In this document: positions 49,101 through 60,600 of the stretch, piece by piece
Numbering within the stretch: position 1 is the first letter of the stretch
How the letters are laid out: each line of letters starts with the position of its first letter
Assembly (NCBI GenBank): GCA_965153455.1
Contig: OZ234498.1
Location: 9,486,001 to 9,550,000 of the forward strand
Origin: Sphagnum compactum
Taxonomy: Eukaryota > Bryophyta > Sphagnopsida > Sphagnales
Reading direction: 5' to 3'
DNA: 64,000 bases
Program-made: the position numbers and the translations under genes
Notes under the pieces: generated by a model
Seen by the model: only the letters and a program-made list of their open reading frames with translations
What the model was told of the DNA's origin: nothing
Databases searched by the model: none

Positions 49101-52100
49101 GCACAAATAGATGGATGCAAGAAAAAAGACTGAGGCAAAAAAGGTTCACTAATTTGGGACAATGATGCATTGCAGATATGGATGCATTTCCTCTGCGAAT
49201 TGTACTTATGGCACCATACAAGCCCTCGTAAGAAGTCTAATCTCTCAACTCTTGTTACAGTTGTTTGTGAGAAAACTTTGGGTAGAAGGATTCATTCATG
49301 AAAGTTGATCATCTTTGCATGGAGTACCCAAAAGAAGTTGCCAAACTTGTTTTGGGTATTGATGTGTATCATGTCTCTATGATTGAAAAATAGATTCAAA
49401 TGAGTCTTGCTGCCAGATCTGAATGTGAATGACGTTTTGGTTGTAGTTTGGGTTTTTTTGAAGCCATTTCTTTGTTTGGAGTTTTCTTCTTTGCCAAAAA
49501 AGATTTTAGCGATGATGGCAAAACGGTGTGGTCTATAACTTTTTTTTGTTATTGAGAGTCAAAATTGTGTAAGTGACAATTTCTGTGGAAGCGTTTTTTT
49601 TTGTTTTGTAGGTTTGAATTGAAGACATTGATGACGTTTTACCGAGACCGAGTTGAGTTCATACAGGGAACACCTGTGAAGGACTCTGATTTGGACCGTG
49701 TTAGTGCAAGAGTTGCCACAGCTTTTTATTTGTTAGCAGATCAGCTAGCCAAGGTTAGCAAAGCCAATCACCAATCGCCTGGTCAGTAGCACAAGTGTCA
49801 AAATACACTCACTCACTCACTCACTCACTCACTCACTTTGTTTGAAACTTTTTCATGAATTTCGGTGTTTGTTGATTCCCCGAGTGACACAGGATCCAGA
49901 TGCAGAGGATGCTGCACAAATAGTGAGGACATTAGCAGTGCATCGCCATTGTGGCTCAAAGGTGCGTGTCGTTGTGGAGCTCTTGAAGCCAGAGAAAGCT
50001 GCAAGTGCTATCTGGGATGATACCGATCAAGGAATTGAAATCATATGCCTGGAAGTCATCCGCTTCAAACTCCTTGCACGCAGGTAAAAAAAAGGGAATT
50101 TTAACTGGATGAAAAAAATTGTTAACCCATTATTCAATCTTTTTTTGTTTTTATGTCCCTTGTTTGTTGATCTGCTCTAACTGGATGTGAAAAATGTTGA
50201 TTGCAAAACAGCTGCCAGATCAAGGGTTTATCAACGTTTATTGTTAACTTATTTCGGACGGGACTCAGAGTTGTGACACCATTGAAAGGTCATTGGATGT
50301 TCCAATACATGCATGGCCTCCGTCAAGAAGTCTTCCCCATCATCTTGCCAGCAATATTTCATGAAGAAGGTCTTACTTTTGAGCAGGTGAGTCATTTATC
50401 AAAACTCAATGCCCCAAAAAAGCAAAAGGCTAACCACAAAAAAATTGAACTTTTTCTATCAAAGTTTAGTGCCCTCAAATTAGTACAGGGAAAGAAACCC
50501 TCGTACACAATATGCTAGTTTTAGGGATGTTATGTATTGCTTCTTTTCATTCTCATTAAACCCTTTTATAAGCTCTTGGAAACCATGGTTTTCTAGTCTG
50601 CTGTTATATGTATAAAATGGGCTTTTATACCCACAACAACAACAACAACAAAAACCTTAAGGCGGGTATTTTCTTTGAGTTAGAAATTCACATCTTAGGA
50701 AACCAACCAAGCCTTTGAAGGTGGGTGTATTTCTTTGAGTTAGAAATTCACATCTTGAGAAGCCAACACCAAAACTTTTCAAACACAATACCCATTTTGA
50801 GTTTATTGTTGGAGTTGCAAAATTGGAACGGAGTTGGTTGATTTGTGCTTATTGTAGATAGACGTTGTGATATTTGCCATACAAAAGTGAAGAGGCATAA
50901 ATTGGTTCCATGTAATTTGTTGTACATTTTAAAGTTGTGACATTGAAGAGGGGATAAAAATCCTTTGCACAGGCTTCGGAGTTGGTGTATAGGAGAAATC
51001 GGGTTATATTATTCGCTCTTGATATTGCACGTGAAGAGGATGGCGAAGTGGCTCGAGAAGTTTTTCTTTATCCAAAAGGCCACATCATCCAAGCCACGGA
51101 TGTAGGTTTAGGGATTGCCAAGGATTTGGATACAGCAGAGAAGGTGTCGAATTTCCATTCCAGTAATCATCATTCATGTGTTCATTGGCAAAAGTTGTAT
51201 TGCGTTGATTGCCTTCACAAACGCCTCTTTCCCAACCATTTTCGAAAAACAAAGGACTCCCAGCTTTTGGAGATTGTACAAAGGGGGAATAAGGATTCGG
51301 ATTTGGATTTTTTGGACTTGGAAATTAGCAATGGGGTGCCATTGGAAGCGGTGTCATCTTCAACAACACCACAAGATCCTACGAGTTCGATGCAAATGGA
51401 AAAGCAAGAAAGGGTTAGAAATTGGGGTAAAGAACACCATGACCATAACCCTAGTGAGCACCAAATCAGACATGGTAGGCGACTTGCTCATGCAGCTTCA
51501 ACAGGTGACCTTGGAAACTATTGCAGCAAGAACCAAATTGACACTGAAATTCGACTTCGAGAAACATCCATACGGGAGTGTCATCATGATGATGAGGAAC
51601 TTCAGGAAATGCCTAAAATGGACAAACTACTCGACCTTTGTCACTTGTCTACTTTGCTACCCAATGGCCAAGACATCATCAATCAGCCGCACTATCCTCG
51701 TGGCCGCATCTCACATTCATTGATGACCCAAGGTGAAAACCATGACCAAAGCCATGTACATATGCGTGGATTGATCTCGTATGCATCGATGGGTGACATT
51801 CGAACATATCTCAAGAAGGATGAAAGTGGTGATGAGCATGAATCATACCCTCAAGGAGCTTCTTCTTCTTCTTCACTTGGGGGGAAGAAGGGTACTGTGA
51901 AGAAGAAGCATCAAGATGATCCGGGGCCATCTTCATCTTTGCACTTGTTACATAAAGGAGGAGAAGGAGGAGAAGAAGAAGAAGAAGAAGGCGACAAGAA
52001 GAAGGCATGGTGGAACAACAACAATCTAAACATACATACAAACAACATCAACAACAACAACAACACCAAAAGATTTGTCATAACTCTTGAGGATGCAATT

Positions 52101-54327
52101 AACATGGCTATGAGTTGGCCACCATTGCAAATCTTGGACAAACCTGATCCCTCGATTATTGAGCGGCGGAGGGCTGATGTTTACAAGCACTTGAAGACCT
52201 CGACTTTGAATGTGGTGAGACTTGGTCACCCACACATCTTGGTTTGCATCCAAGGGAAGTGGCCAAGTAACCTATTCTATTTTGTGTCACAATTGCGCAC
52301 ACTGGGGATGCCAAACCCACCCATTGTCATTTTGCACCCTAATGAGCCATCCATGGCTGATTGGGGTTGTGTTGGGGTTTTCCCACAAATTTATTTTGTG
52401 ATCGGATCCCCTAGTTATGAGCTTGATTTGCTAAGAGCTGGTGTTCTCCAAGCAGGTAAGGTACCCAACCCATGTTTTTGGCCCTTTTTTTTCCCAATCG
52501 CACTTCAATTAGTGAACTTTGTGAAGGGATGGGGTTTTAGGGTTTAGGGTTTGGGGGGGGGAGTGCTTAATTAATCCAACACATAAAATGCAAATGAAAA
52601 TACTTTTAAAATATTTTCATTGCATTCATTTATAATGTTGGATTAATTAGGCAACCTAATTAAGCATATGAAGCCAAATCGCCCACCCAATTGGTCAAAT
52701 CTTATGTCCTCGACCCCCACTCTTTCAATATTGCTAAATGTCAAAAACCCTAATGTCAAAAAAACCCTAATGTTAAATCCCCCATTTTAAAAAACCCTAA
52801 ACCTAAACATTGTTGTGGTATGTTTGTGTTTTTGGATTCACCTAGTCTTATGGTTATAGTCACTAATAAGGGACTCGCGCTAGCGAATGCATGTTGCAGA
52901 GAAGGTGGTGATATTAACACAAGGCAATTCGGAACAACCGATGCTCGAGATTGCCAATGACAAGGACCATAACGCTTCATCCCTTGCATTTAGTCTCGAT
53001 GTCAACAATGTCTTCATTGCGGCCACGGTATACACTCTACTTAACTTTCCATCTTTTTAAAAACCCCAAACCCTAAATTATATGGGGAACCATTCTACCC
53101 TAAACCCTAAACCATTCTATTCTTTGTGTACTACATGGATTTTTTTGGACTCATTTTGGATGAATGTAGTAGTAGTAGTAGAAGAATTGAGGAATGAGGA
53201 ATGGATGAATGTTGGGAACTACCCTTCTTATTCTTTTACATTTATTTTTTCTTTGTGTTTCTTTTTTTTCCCCCCTTTTTTTTTCTAAGTGGAACGGAAC
53301 AGAACCAAACAAAATTCGCACCATTTTATAGAACATCAAGCTTTCATCCGACATAAAAATGATTTTTTTTTTCCTCTCGAAAGGAATTATCGTGGAGTAA
53401 TTAATAGTAGTAACACCTATGTTTTTTTTTTCAATTTTTTTTTTTTTTTAATTTTTTGTGTTTTTCTTCGTTGTGGGTGGTGGGTGTAGAAGCTCAATTG
53501 GTTTTTTTGGGTGTTGTGTGAGGTTGCTATAGGTGGAGAGACTACTTCGCCCCATAAAAGACCGAGTCATAGTCGAGCTTCAAGAGGAGACGGAAATCCA
53601 ATACCTTCGACCTCGGGTGACGTTCGATCGTCGCATCTTTGACACCGAAATGTATCGCCGCAACCGCGTTGCTACTTTTCAATTTGCACCACCGTACATG
53701 GACGGAAAAGCTTTTTGTCCATCCACTTTGAATTTCCTCATGTAAGTGGGATGAATTCGAATAATTTAGTCATTACTATTTTTTTTTCTCCTTTCACATC
53801 TACTACCTTTCATCCTTTTAGGTTACAAAAAAATTGTTATGTTATTACTTGTTCATTTTTTATTTTTTTCATCCATCCATTGGGTTGGAATGTTGTGGGG
53901 GGGATTTCGTGATGACTTCATAACAAATTCCGTGACGATTTCATAACAAATTATTTCGTGACGATTCCGAAACATAATTTGTAGGTTTGCAACTTTCTAC
54001 AATCGGCAAGTAATGGCAATCGTGGATCAACTTGTTTCCGGAGGCCAAGTCTTGATGACGGACAACAACGAGTCGAACCACCACCACCGTGAATACGCAT
54101 CCTCCGAATCCACGTTACGGCAGCTCGACCAAGTGCCCGTACCAAAAGCCTACGTAGGCCAAACGTTCGAGCAGTTGTTCTTGGGGATGTTGCGGTACGA
54201 ACGTTGTTTGGCTTTAGGCTTGTATCGCGCAAGGGGCAATAAGGGATCGGTATCGGCATTCGTTTCCACAAACCCGGAACCGACCGAATTACTCGAATCT
54301 ACGGATCTTGTTTACATATTGCACTAG
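44668..54327 (+). CDS. Slo/BK-like RCK-domain potassium channel (19 exons, about 1283 aa)
   Basis: Exons: 44668-44686, 44882-45117, 46138-46245, 46624-46673, 46875-46970, 47324-47407, 47638-47688, 47853-47944, 48287-48417, 48581-48714, 48911-49038, 49176-49227, 49612-49753, 49893-50083, 50212-50386, 50973-52455, 52900-53027, 53533-53741, 53985-54327. All introns are GT-AG and the joined 3852 nt stay open. Membrane helices S1 (about 122-140), S2 (149-170), S3 (173-197), S4 with Arg212 and Arg215 (FLRVLRIM) and S5 precede the K+ filter TTVGYGD (291-297) and S6. RCK1 runs from about 349 (RFIIISGNLTYRTVQDFL), with DPDAEDAAQIVRTL at 442 and CQIKGLSTFIVNLF at 506; both have close BK equivalents. 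A low-complexity linker (about 625-930) with an acidic run precedes RCK2 (about 984-1283), which ends TDLVYILH where BK has TDLIFCLMQF. The Asp-rich calcium bowl and a clear S0 are absent. Four such subunits would form a plasma- or endo-membrane K+ channel. The start is uncertain: splicing 44207-44259 to 44610-44686 would extend the frame by 37 residues. Confidence 0.88.
45165..45815. repeat. Minisatellite filling intron 2 of the channel gene
   Basis: About eleven imperfect units of 50-70 bp combine GGGATTCTCATGATCCTCTG, ATCACATCACTAGCTCTGATG and GAATCATCTTCAAACCA. A short AACCCTAAACCCTAAACCC motif interrupts it at 45497-45515. It lies wholly between coding exons 2 and 3. Confidence 0.85.
46101..46126. 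repeat. (GT)n microsatellite beside the exon 3 acceptor
   Basis: Twenty-six bases of alternating GT end only 11 bases before exon 3, partly replacing the usual polypyrimidine tract, which is reduced to TTTTCTTTGTAG. Length changes here could affect splicing. Confidence 0.8.
49806..49837. repeat. (ACTC)n microsatellite in a channel-gene intron
   Basis: A perfect tetranucleotide tract of about eight units in the intron before the exon that starts DPDAEDAAQ. Confidence 0.85.
52531..53113. repeat. Cluster of telomere-type AAACCCTAA motifs in late introns of the channel gene
   Basis: TTTAGGGTTTAGGG occurs at about 52,537-52,550. AAACCCTAA variants recur at 52,745-52,806 and 53,064-53,110. One more pair lies in an earlier intron at 48,453-48,470. 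AAACCCTAA is the plant telo-box sequence, but most known functional copies are promoter-proximal. Confidence 0.6.
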
Positions 54328-55120
54328 TATTTAGTGTTTTCTGCCGACATTGTAATTTTTTTAAGTGTACATAACCGTCCGTTCGTTCGTCCATCCACAT
54401 GATGTCATTCTTTTTTTCCTTTTTTTTTTTAAGGGGGGGTGGGGGGGGGGGTGTGATTTAGCTAGCCACTACGAGAATTAGGTTGCTAGGAGGAAAAAAA
54501 AACACAAAAATCGAACCCCCAGTGACCTCTTTTACAAATAATGGAAATTGAAAATAATTCCGTGTTCTCACATATATAATAATTTAATTCTATTCTGAAG
54601 GTTTTTTATTTTTAATTTAATTTAATTCAATTTTGGGCCTCTTTTGGAGAAGGTTAAATAATATGTGTATATATGATTTTTGGGATATTATTAGGGTTTT
54701 TTTTTTTTTTTGGGCACTTAGTAAAACTCCTTCCCTAAGTGGCGAATGAATGAAGCGCCACACATTAAAGAAAGGGTTTATGTACTCTCTCTACTTGATT
54801 GAAATTGAATTAGCCATTTTTAATAGGATTTAGTTAATGGGTAAATCAAATTGTGCCATTTATTGTGCCATAATTCACCCCGAAATGTGTGAAAAAAAAT
54901 TTAATTTCTCATTCTGGTTATACACCAGTTATAGGGTTTTTTTTTCTAAAAATTAAAATGAAAAAAAAATTCCTATTTTTAAAAAAAATTGTATTAGTGT
55001 TTAACAGACCGATAACCCACCTGGATGATAAACGGGTCCGGGTAGGTTATTAGTTTCAAAATCAATACGAAGCGGTCATCAATTTTACCGGCTATCAAAA
55101 AATCAAGCACAGCTGGCAGC
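54328..55120. other. 3' flank of the channel gene and intergenic spacer
   Basis: About 0.8 kb of AT-rich sequence with a G-run block at 54,434-54,453 (GGGGGGGTGGGGGGGGGGG), several T-runs and no coding signal. The 3' end and polyadenylation of the channel transcript probably fall within the first few hundred bases. Confidence 0.5.
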
Positions 55121-55121
55121 C

Positions 55122-55129
55122 TATAAATA
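55122..55129 (+). promoter_or_regulatory. Candidate TATA box of AKR2
   Basis: TATAAATA within GCCTATAAATAACC lies about 400 bp before the AKR2 ATG. It is followed by a switch from AT-rich to GC- and CT-rich sequence (CTCCTCCTCCTCCGTCG near 55,410-55,430) typical of a plant 5' leader. This would give a leader of roughly 370 bases. No transcription evidence is available. Confidence 0.4.
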
Positions 55130-55524
55130 ACCGGATTTATAACCGGGAAAGGACCCAATAACCGGTCGACGCTGGTACGAACTACAGACAGAAAAAACAA
55201 GGAAAGAAAATACCCAGTGGATGGATAGATAGATGGCGAGGGACCACTGGATGATTTGATTGTCTAGCGATTCAAACATAGAACCTTTGTGTAGAAACAG
55301 AGATCGCTGAATGGGGGGTAGAGGAACCGCCGGATAATGCGACGCAGGAACTAAGTCCCGGGAAGACGAAGACGGCGGTGCACTGCAGAAGAGACTAGAG
55401 AGAGCAACGAGCTCCTCCTCCTCCGTCGTCTGTTCTCCGCGTCTCTCTCGCTCGTCCGCTTGCTCACATTTTGCTACATCTTCTTCCCTATCTACTCCCC
55501 TCTTTTTCTCAACAAATCGTTGCC

Positions 55525-58500
55525 ATGGCCGCTCCCTCCGGTAAGTTGAAGCCTCTTGTGTTTCCTTTTTCTGTTGTTGTGTTTAAGGATTCTTGTGTAA
55601 ATCTGAATGAGAAAGGAACGATGTGGCGATGTGAAGGAAACGTGGTTGATGTCCTCTGTTCTTGTGATTGTACAGGGAACCTGGATGACTCAAAGGTGGC
55701 ATCCCCCCAGCCAGCGGAGGAAGAGAAGACGGCGGCGGCGGCAGCAGCAACAGTACCAACTGGTGGTGATGAGTCTGAAGCTGGTGTCCCCCCCAACCCC
55801 TTTGACTTCTCTGCAATGACCGGGCTTTTGAATGTAATGCGGCTGCAATCCTTCTTGTTTCCCACTCGATTTTTTTTTCCCCCGTCATGGATTGCTGGAA
55901 ACCTAATAATATGTACAGTGCTTAAGAAAATTCCATCTCTTTGTTTCTTTAACATAACCCTAGGTGCCAAGGCAGCCGTTTTATTTGTCTTTCTTGCAAC
56001 ACTGAGCTTGAAGGTTCTTGAACCAGTTTGTTTTATATACGGACAATTCCAGTCATGAAGCTTGAATGATGCAATCAGGTTGAAGATATGAGCATGAAAT
56101 TGAATTACATAATAGATGCGGGTTCCAGGAAAGCCGGACTTCGTTCAGTGGTGCCTGGGATCCATTTTTCAACATGAGCTTGCTAGCAGATAAAAAGACA
56201 GCCAACGATTAGCCTCTAAGCTTCTGTCTTGAGTATTCACAGAACTCTCTGTAACAAATTGAGAGGGTGAGAGACCTGTTTTCTTTAAGCATGAAATCAG
56301 ACTTGCCTTTCTGTGCTTATTGTCTCTGGGGATTCTAGGTCACAGTTTTGGTTCCCTGACTCTGTTGTCCTTGATCTTTTGTGGCATGCATGAAAATTTC
56401 GTTTCTTTAGGACCCAAGTATAAAGGAGATGGCAGAGCAGATTGCCAATGACCCTGCCTTCAATCAGATGGCTCAACAGCTTCAAAGCAGTATCCATAGT
56501 GCTGGCAACAACAGTGTGCCTCAGTTGGACACCAACCAGTACATCAATGCAATGCAGCAAGTTATGCAGAACCCCCAATTTATGACCATGGCTGAACGTT
56601 TAGGGAATGCCCTCATGCAGGCAGGCTCCCTTTATATCCACCTCTTTCAATTGCACTGTTGACACAGTAGCTATGAATTTGTCTTGCATATTGAGCCCTG
56701 AGTTTTCACTAGTTTTTCTCACTCTGTCATGCAGTCCATATGTAGTAGCCCAGTTACCTGGGTATGTGAGTTATAGAGTTTGGAAAGTGTTAGTAATCTG
56801 ATGTTTGTGAGTCAACCTGAGCTAGAGAGAAAAAGGTCAACAACATGGATGACAGCAAGTACTTGTACCTTCATATCTTTTGGCCAGTTTGATGTATCTC
56901 CACCATAATTTTTTCACTAATATTCCTGTGTATGTGTTGCAGGATCCTGCTATGTCAGGCATGATCTCAAACTTTACCAATCCTGCTCACAAGGAGCAAC
57001 TTGAGCAGCGGATGGCCCAAGTTCGTGAGGACCCTGCTCTGAAGCCTGTTCTTGAAGAGATTGAGAGTGGAGGCCCTGCAGCCATGATGAAGTGAGTGAC
57101 CTTACTCTTGAAATCCACAGACTTCTTGTCTCTCTGTTTTTGTTGCAGTCTGGAGATCTTTGTGGCCATTCATGCTCTCCCTGATTGCATCAAATCCCTC
57201 TTGTCAGAAATTATTGGGCTGCAAGCAGTGCTCAATATACAGTTTGCATATCATAACATATTGGTTTCCTTTCCTTCCCTTCCCTTTTGCTTTGCCTTTT
57301 TCTCTTTCATTTGTGTTCCTTTTCCTCCTTTATTTCTTTCTAGTGGAAAAGACAGCTATGTACAAGAGTGTGGTGGTTGAAATTTTCATGAGCTTTTAAC
57401 TTATTTCAGTGAGGTGTCTCCTCCTCTTTTAGGTTTTTTTTTTTGCACTAGCCAATGTTGTGTGTCAGCTTCTTGTTACTGACAGTCTTGATACAGAAAT
57501 TTATTACATTGGTTAATTTATCTGCACTCAAGGCTGTGACTGCACTCATTCTTGTTGTGTGAATTGTGGAACTGACCAAGTGGGTTGCCTTCAATTTTTC
57601 TCTGCAATCTTGTAGATATGTTTGAGCTGCATCTGTTCATTTTTCACAATTGTCTGTGCAATGCACCTGCAGGTACTGGAATGATCCAGCAGTTCTAAGC
57701 AAACTAGGGCAAGCCATGGGTGTGGGTATCCCTGGAGAAGCAAGCCTTCCAGTAGAAGGGGATCTAGGTAATGAGGAGGGAGGTGAAGAAGATGCAGGCG
57801 AGGAAGAAGAAGAGCTGACAGTTCATCATACTGCCAGCACAGGGGATGTAGAGGTACGCCAGAGAGCTCAGTTCTGGAATCTGATCACATTGTTCTCTTG
57901 CATATTTCTGGTGACATTTCTTTTCAGACTGCACTGTACTGGAACAAGCATCGTATCTCATTGATTAGAATAGGTTTCTGACATGAGGGTTGGGAAGTGA
58001 TGTGGCAGGGATTGAAGGGCCTTTTGCAAGAGGGTGCAGACAAGGATGAGAAGGATGAAGAGGGACGGACAGGCTTACATTTTGCTTCTGGTTATGGAGA
58101 GGTGAGATTTTTGCCATAGTGCAGGACTGCTCAGTTTTATGTTGATATCTTTTATCACTGGTTAGTGTGGGTTGTGTTATGGGAGACTACATCCAAAACA
58201 TTTCTGAAAACAATCTGTTTGCAGGTTAAGTCTGCTGAGGTGTTACTGGAAGCTGGAGCAGCTGTGGATGCTCTTGACAAGAATAACAACACCCCCCTGC
58301 ATTATGCTGCTGGCTATGGTCGCAAGGAATGTGTTGAGCTTCTCCTTAAGAATGGTGCTGCTGTGTAAGTTTCTTGTTATTTCTTGCTCCATTCTTTACT
58401 ACCATCAATTGAGTAATCTGCCACTAATCAGTGAGTGTGACATCAGTGCAAACTGATGAAACAGGTCAAGCATTTGTTTTCAAATTTTACAAGCTTTTTT

Positions 58501-58636
58501 TGAGCTGAGAGAGGGAAGCATTTGTTGGGGTTCCAGAACTTTACAAAATTTGGATGGGAAGACTCCAGTTGATGTTGCCAAGCTCAATACCCAGAGTGAG
58601 GTGCTGAAGCTGTTGGAGAAGGACGTTTTCTTGTAA
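55525..58636 (+). CDS. AKR2: AKR2-type ankyrin-repeat chaperone (8 exons, 348 aa)
   Basis: Exons: 55525-55540, 55676-55833, 56411-56620, 56943-57091, 57673-57853, 58009-58101, 58225-58364, 58537-58636. The 1047 nt join without break to 348 residues plus TAA; plant AKR2 proteins have about 340. Order: a low-complexity N-terminus with an Ala run and NPFDFSAM; the conserved central region ([69 protein letters not shown]); an acidic segment ([15 protein letters not shown]); then ankyrin repeats from [13 protein letters not shown] through [32 protein letters not shown] and TPVDVAKLN, ending LLEKDVFL. In the family, the central region binds client proteins and the ankyrin repeats dock on chloroplast envelope lipids. 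It delivers signal- and tail-anchored outer-envelope proteins and some peroxisomal ones. Intron 3 appears to use a GC donor (CAG|GCAGGC at 56,621). The gene looks functional. Confidence 0.95.
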
Positions 58637-60250
58637 ACTGCTTCATGGAAAGCACATTACCATTTGATGCCTGACCAAATGATCACAATCGATAAGTTTT
58701 GATTTACCATGTTTGTGCTTTCAATTTTCATAATACATTATAATCTGTTTCTATCCTACCCTGGAGTAACTACACAAATCTCTTATTGACAGCAAAAAGT
58801 TCCTCTTGTAATTGGCCTACTGCTGCACATATGTTTTTGATATGGTATTTCAAAACTTTGCAGATGTTCTCTAGCTTGTGGTCTTTTTCTCCAAAGGAAA
58901 ATTTTGGGGTAGTTTCCAGCAATGCTCTGGTAAGTTGGGAGAGTGAAATATGTTTCAACTGGCTTGTTGAAATTGAATGGTCTTCTTGTCTTCTTGTCTT
59001 CCTAAATGACATCAACACATATTCAAATTCAATTTAGTGCAACGTCACACTGGTGAATCCTTTTTAAATCTTCTCTTTGAGATTGATATTGTTTTGTGGG
59101 TTTTTTGGTATAATCAATGCACAAATGTTTTTAATGCTTTCAATATGTGAAGATTGAATTAGATTTTCTAGAATTTATGGTTTTTGACATGTTTTCATGG
59201 AAAACGTAGATGATGATTGTGGAATTTTGTTTTGATATTATTATAAGATTCAAACACCAAGACAAATGTGAATTCAATTGAGTTCACATTGTCGGATCAG
59301 ATTGAGCCTAAAAAAATGATCCTCTTTATATTTTCTCTTTGAGATTGATATGTAATCAATAGGACAAAAATTCACAATAGGTGAAAGTTGAATTTCATGG
59401 TATAAAATTTATGGAAATGGAAATGAATTGATGGAAAATCTATAAGTTTGTGGAATTTTGTTCTGATGATCTAGGATTCAATGAATTAACTAAATATTGG
59501 AAGAGGTTTGTTCATGTTTCAAGTACTCACCCACCATTGAAATTGCAGTCTGCTTGGATGGAAATTGGCAATAACCACCAACTCAAGGAATTAGCAATGG
59601 AAATTGATTTTATGTTAATGGTAATTGTTTTGTAAGTTACCAATCTTTGTAATGTTACCAATGCATTGCATTATTTGTCGTAACGATACAATCTAACTTA
59701 ACAAACAGAATGCAAGAAAGGGAAATATTTCAAAACTATGGAAATGACAATCATGCAAAATCATGTGGATGTAGAACAATCTTCAATTGCACAAATGTAT
59801 GAAAAGGAAGTAAATGTTCCCATGAAAGGCCTTTGAAAATACAAACAATTTTTAAAAACACCAAAATAAAAATAAACGCGATTTATTTTTTTGGGTGCAA
59901 TAGATCACGAATAGTAAATGGAACTTATGTATAGAACCCCCACACAAATTGGAAGGTGCGTGGAGTCAAGGGGAGCAACTTACAACTCTTTCAACAAGTT
60001 GCATTCCTAGTCTAAAGTTAGGATCCTTGAGGAGTCTCATCAAAGTTTTATAATGAGGTTTGAAAGGTGAAAATGTCTTTAAATGATCTTGAGAGCTACA
60101 AGATGGTGAGTTCGAATTTTTTTAAAAAAATTTCAATGATTCATCAGAATTGGTTTAGGTAGGACAACTTTAGGTTTCATAAGTTGTCATACACATTGTC
60201 TTTAACTGAATTTGAATGCAATTCAATTGAATCTTGATTCAATTGTTGAA
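58637..60250. other. AKR2 3' flank and AT-rich intergenic DNA
   Basis: The AKR2 3' UTR is probably within the first 150 bp (CATAATACATTATAA near 58,730). Two diverged copies of a segment containing TCTCTTTGAGATTGATAT and GTGGAATTTTGTTYTGAT occur at about 59,075-59,240 and 59,332-59,465. No gene recognised. Confidence 0.5.
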
Positions 60251-60600
60251 TTCAAATTCCATTTCTATACATTGAATGGAATTTTTTCATTGAAATCTTT
60301 CTTTTCAAGCAATAGGAAGCACCAAGAGGTTGAGGGTTCAAGTCATTATATACAATGTCATTGGACACTAAGAAGAAGCACATAGGGGTTGAAAATATTT
60401 TATATTTTATATATTTTTCAAACCAAGGGTTGTTGGGAAGTGTGGTAGGAAGGACATTGGGGATGTTGGAAAGGCCCCAAAAATTTACTTTTGAGGCAAG
60501 AAGGGTTGCCCAAAAGGGCATCATGGGTGTTCAAAATATTAATATTTTAGTAGGTGAAAATCAAATCTAAAATTCTAGACTCAATGAAAGTGGACAATAT
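60251..60600. repeat. Possible SINE or small-transposon relic
   Basis: ACCAAGAGGTTGAGGGTTCAAGTCA near 60,330 resembles a polymerase III B box (one mismatch), followed by about 200 bp with GGAAGTGTGGTAGGAAGG and AAGGCCCC. The A box is not evident. Frames on both strands (90 and 71 codons) have no recognised domain. Confidence 0.25.

Noticed and set aside
51115-51723. 202-codon frame overlapping the channel linker exon
   Set aside because: Shadow of the channel exon in another frame; the channel frame alone joins to both neighbouring exons.
44668-54327. Initial idea that the channel is CASTOR/POLLUX (DMI1)
   Set aside because: The filter TTVGYGD, the S4 FLRVLR and the two RCK blocks fit Slo/BK; CASTOR/POLLUX have an ADSGTHA-type filter.
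55509-55970. 153-codon minus-strand frame over AKR2 exons 1-2
   Set aside because: Antisense shadow of the Ala-rich AKR2 exon; no domain.
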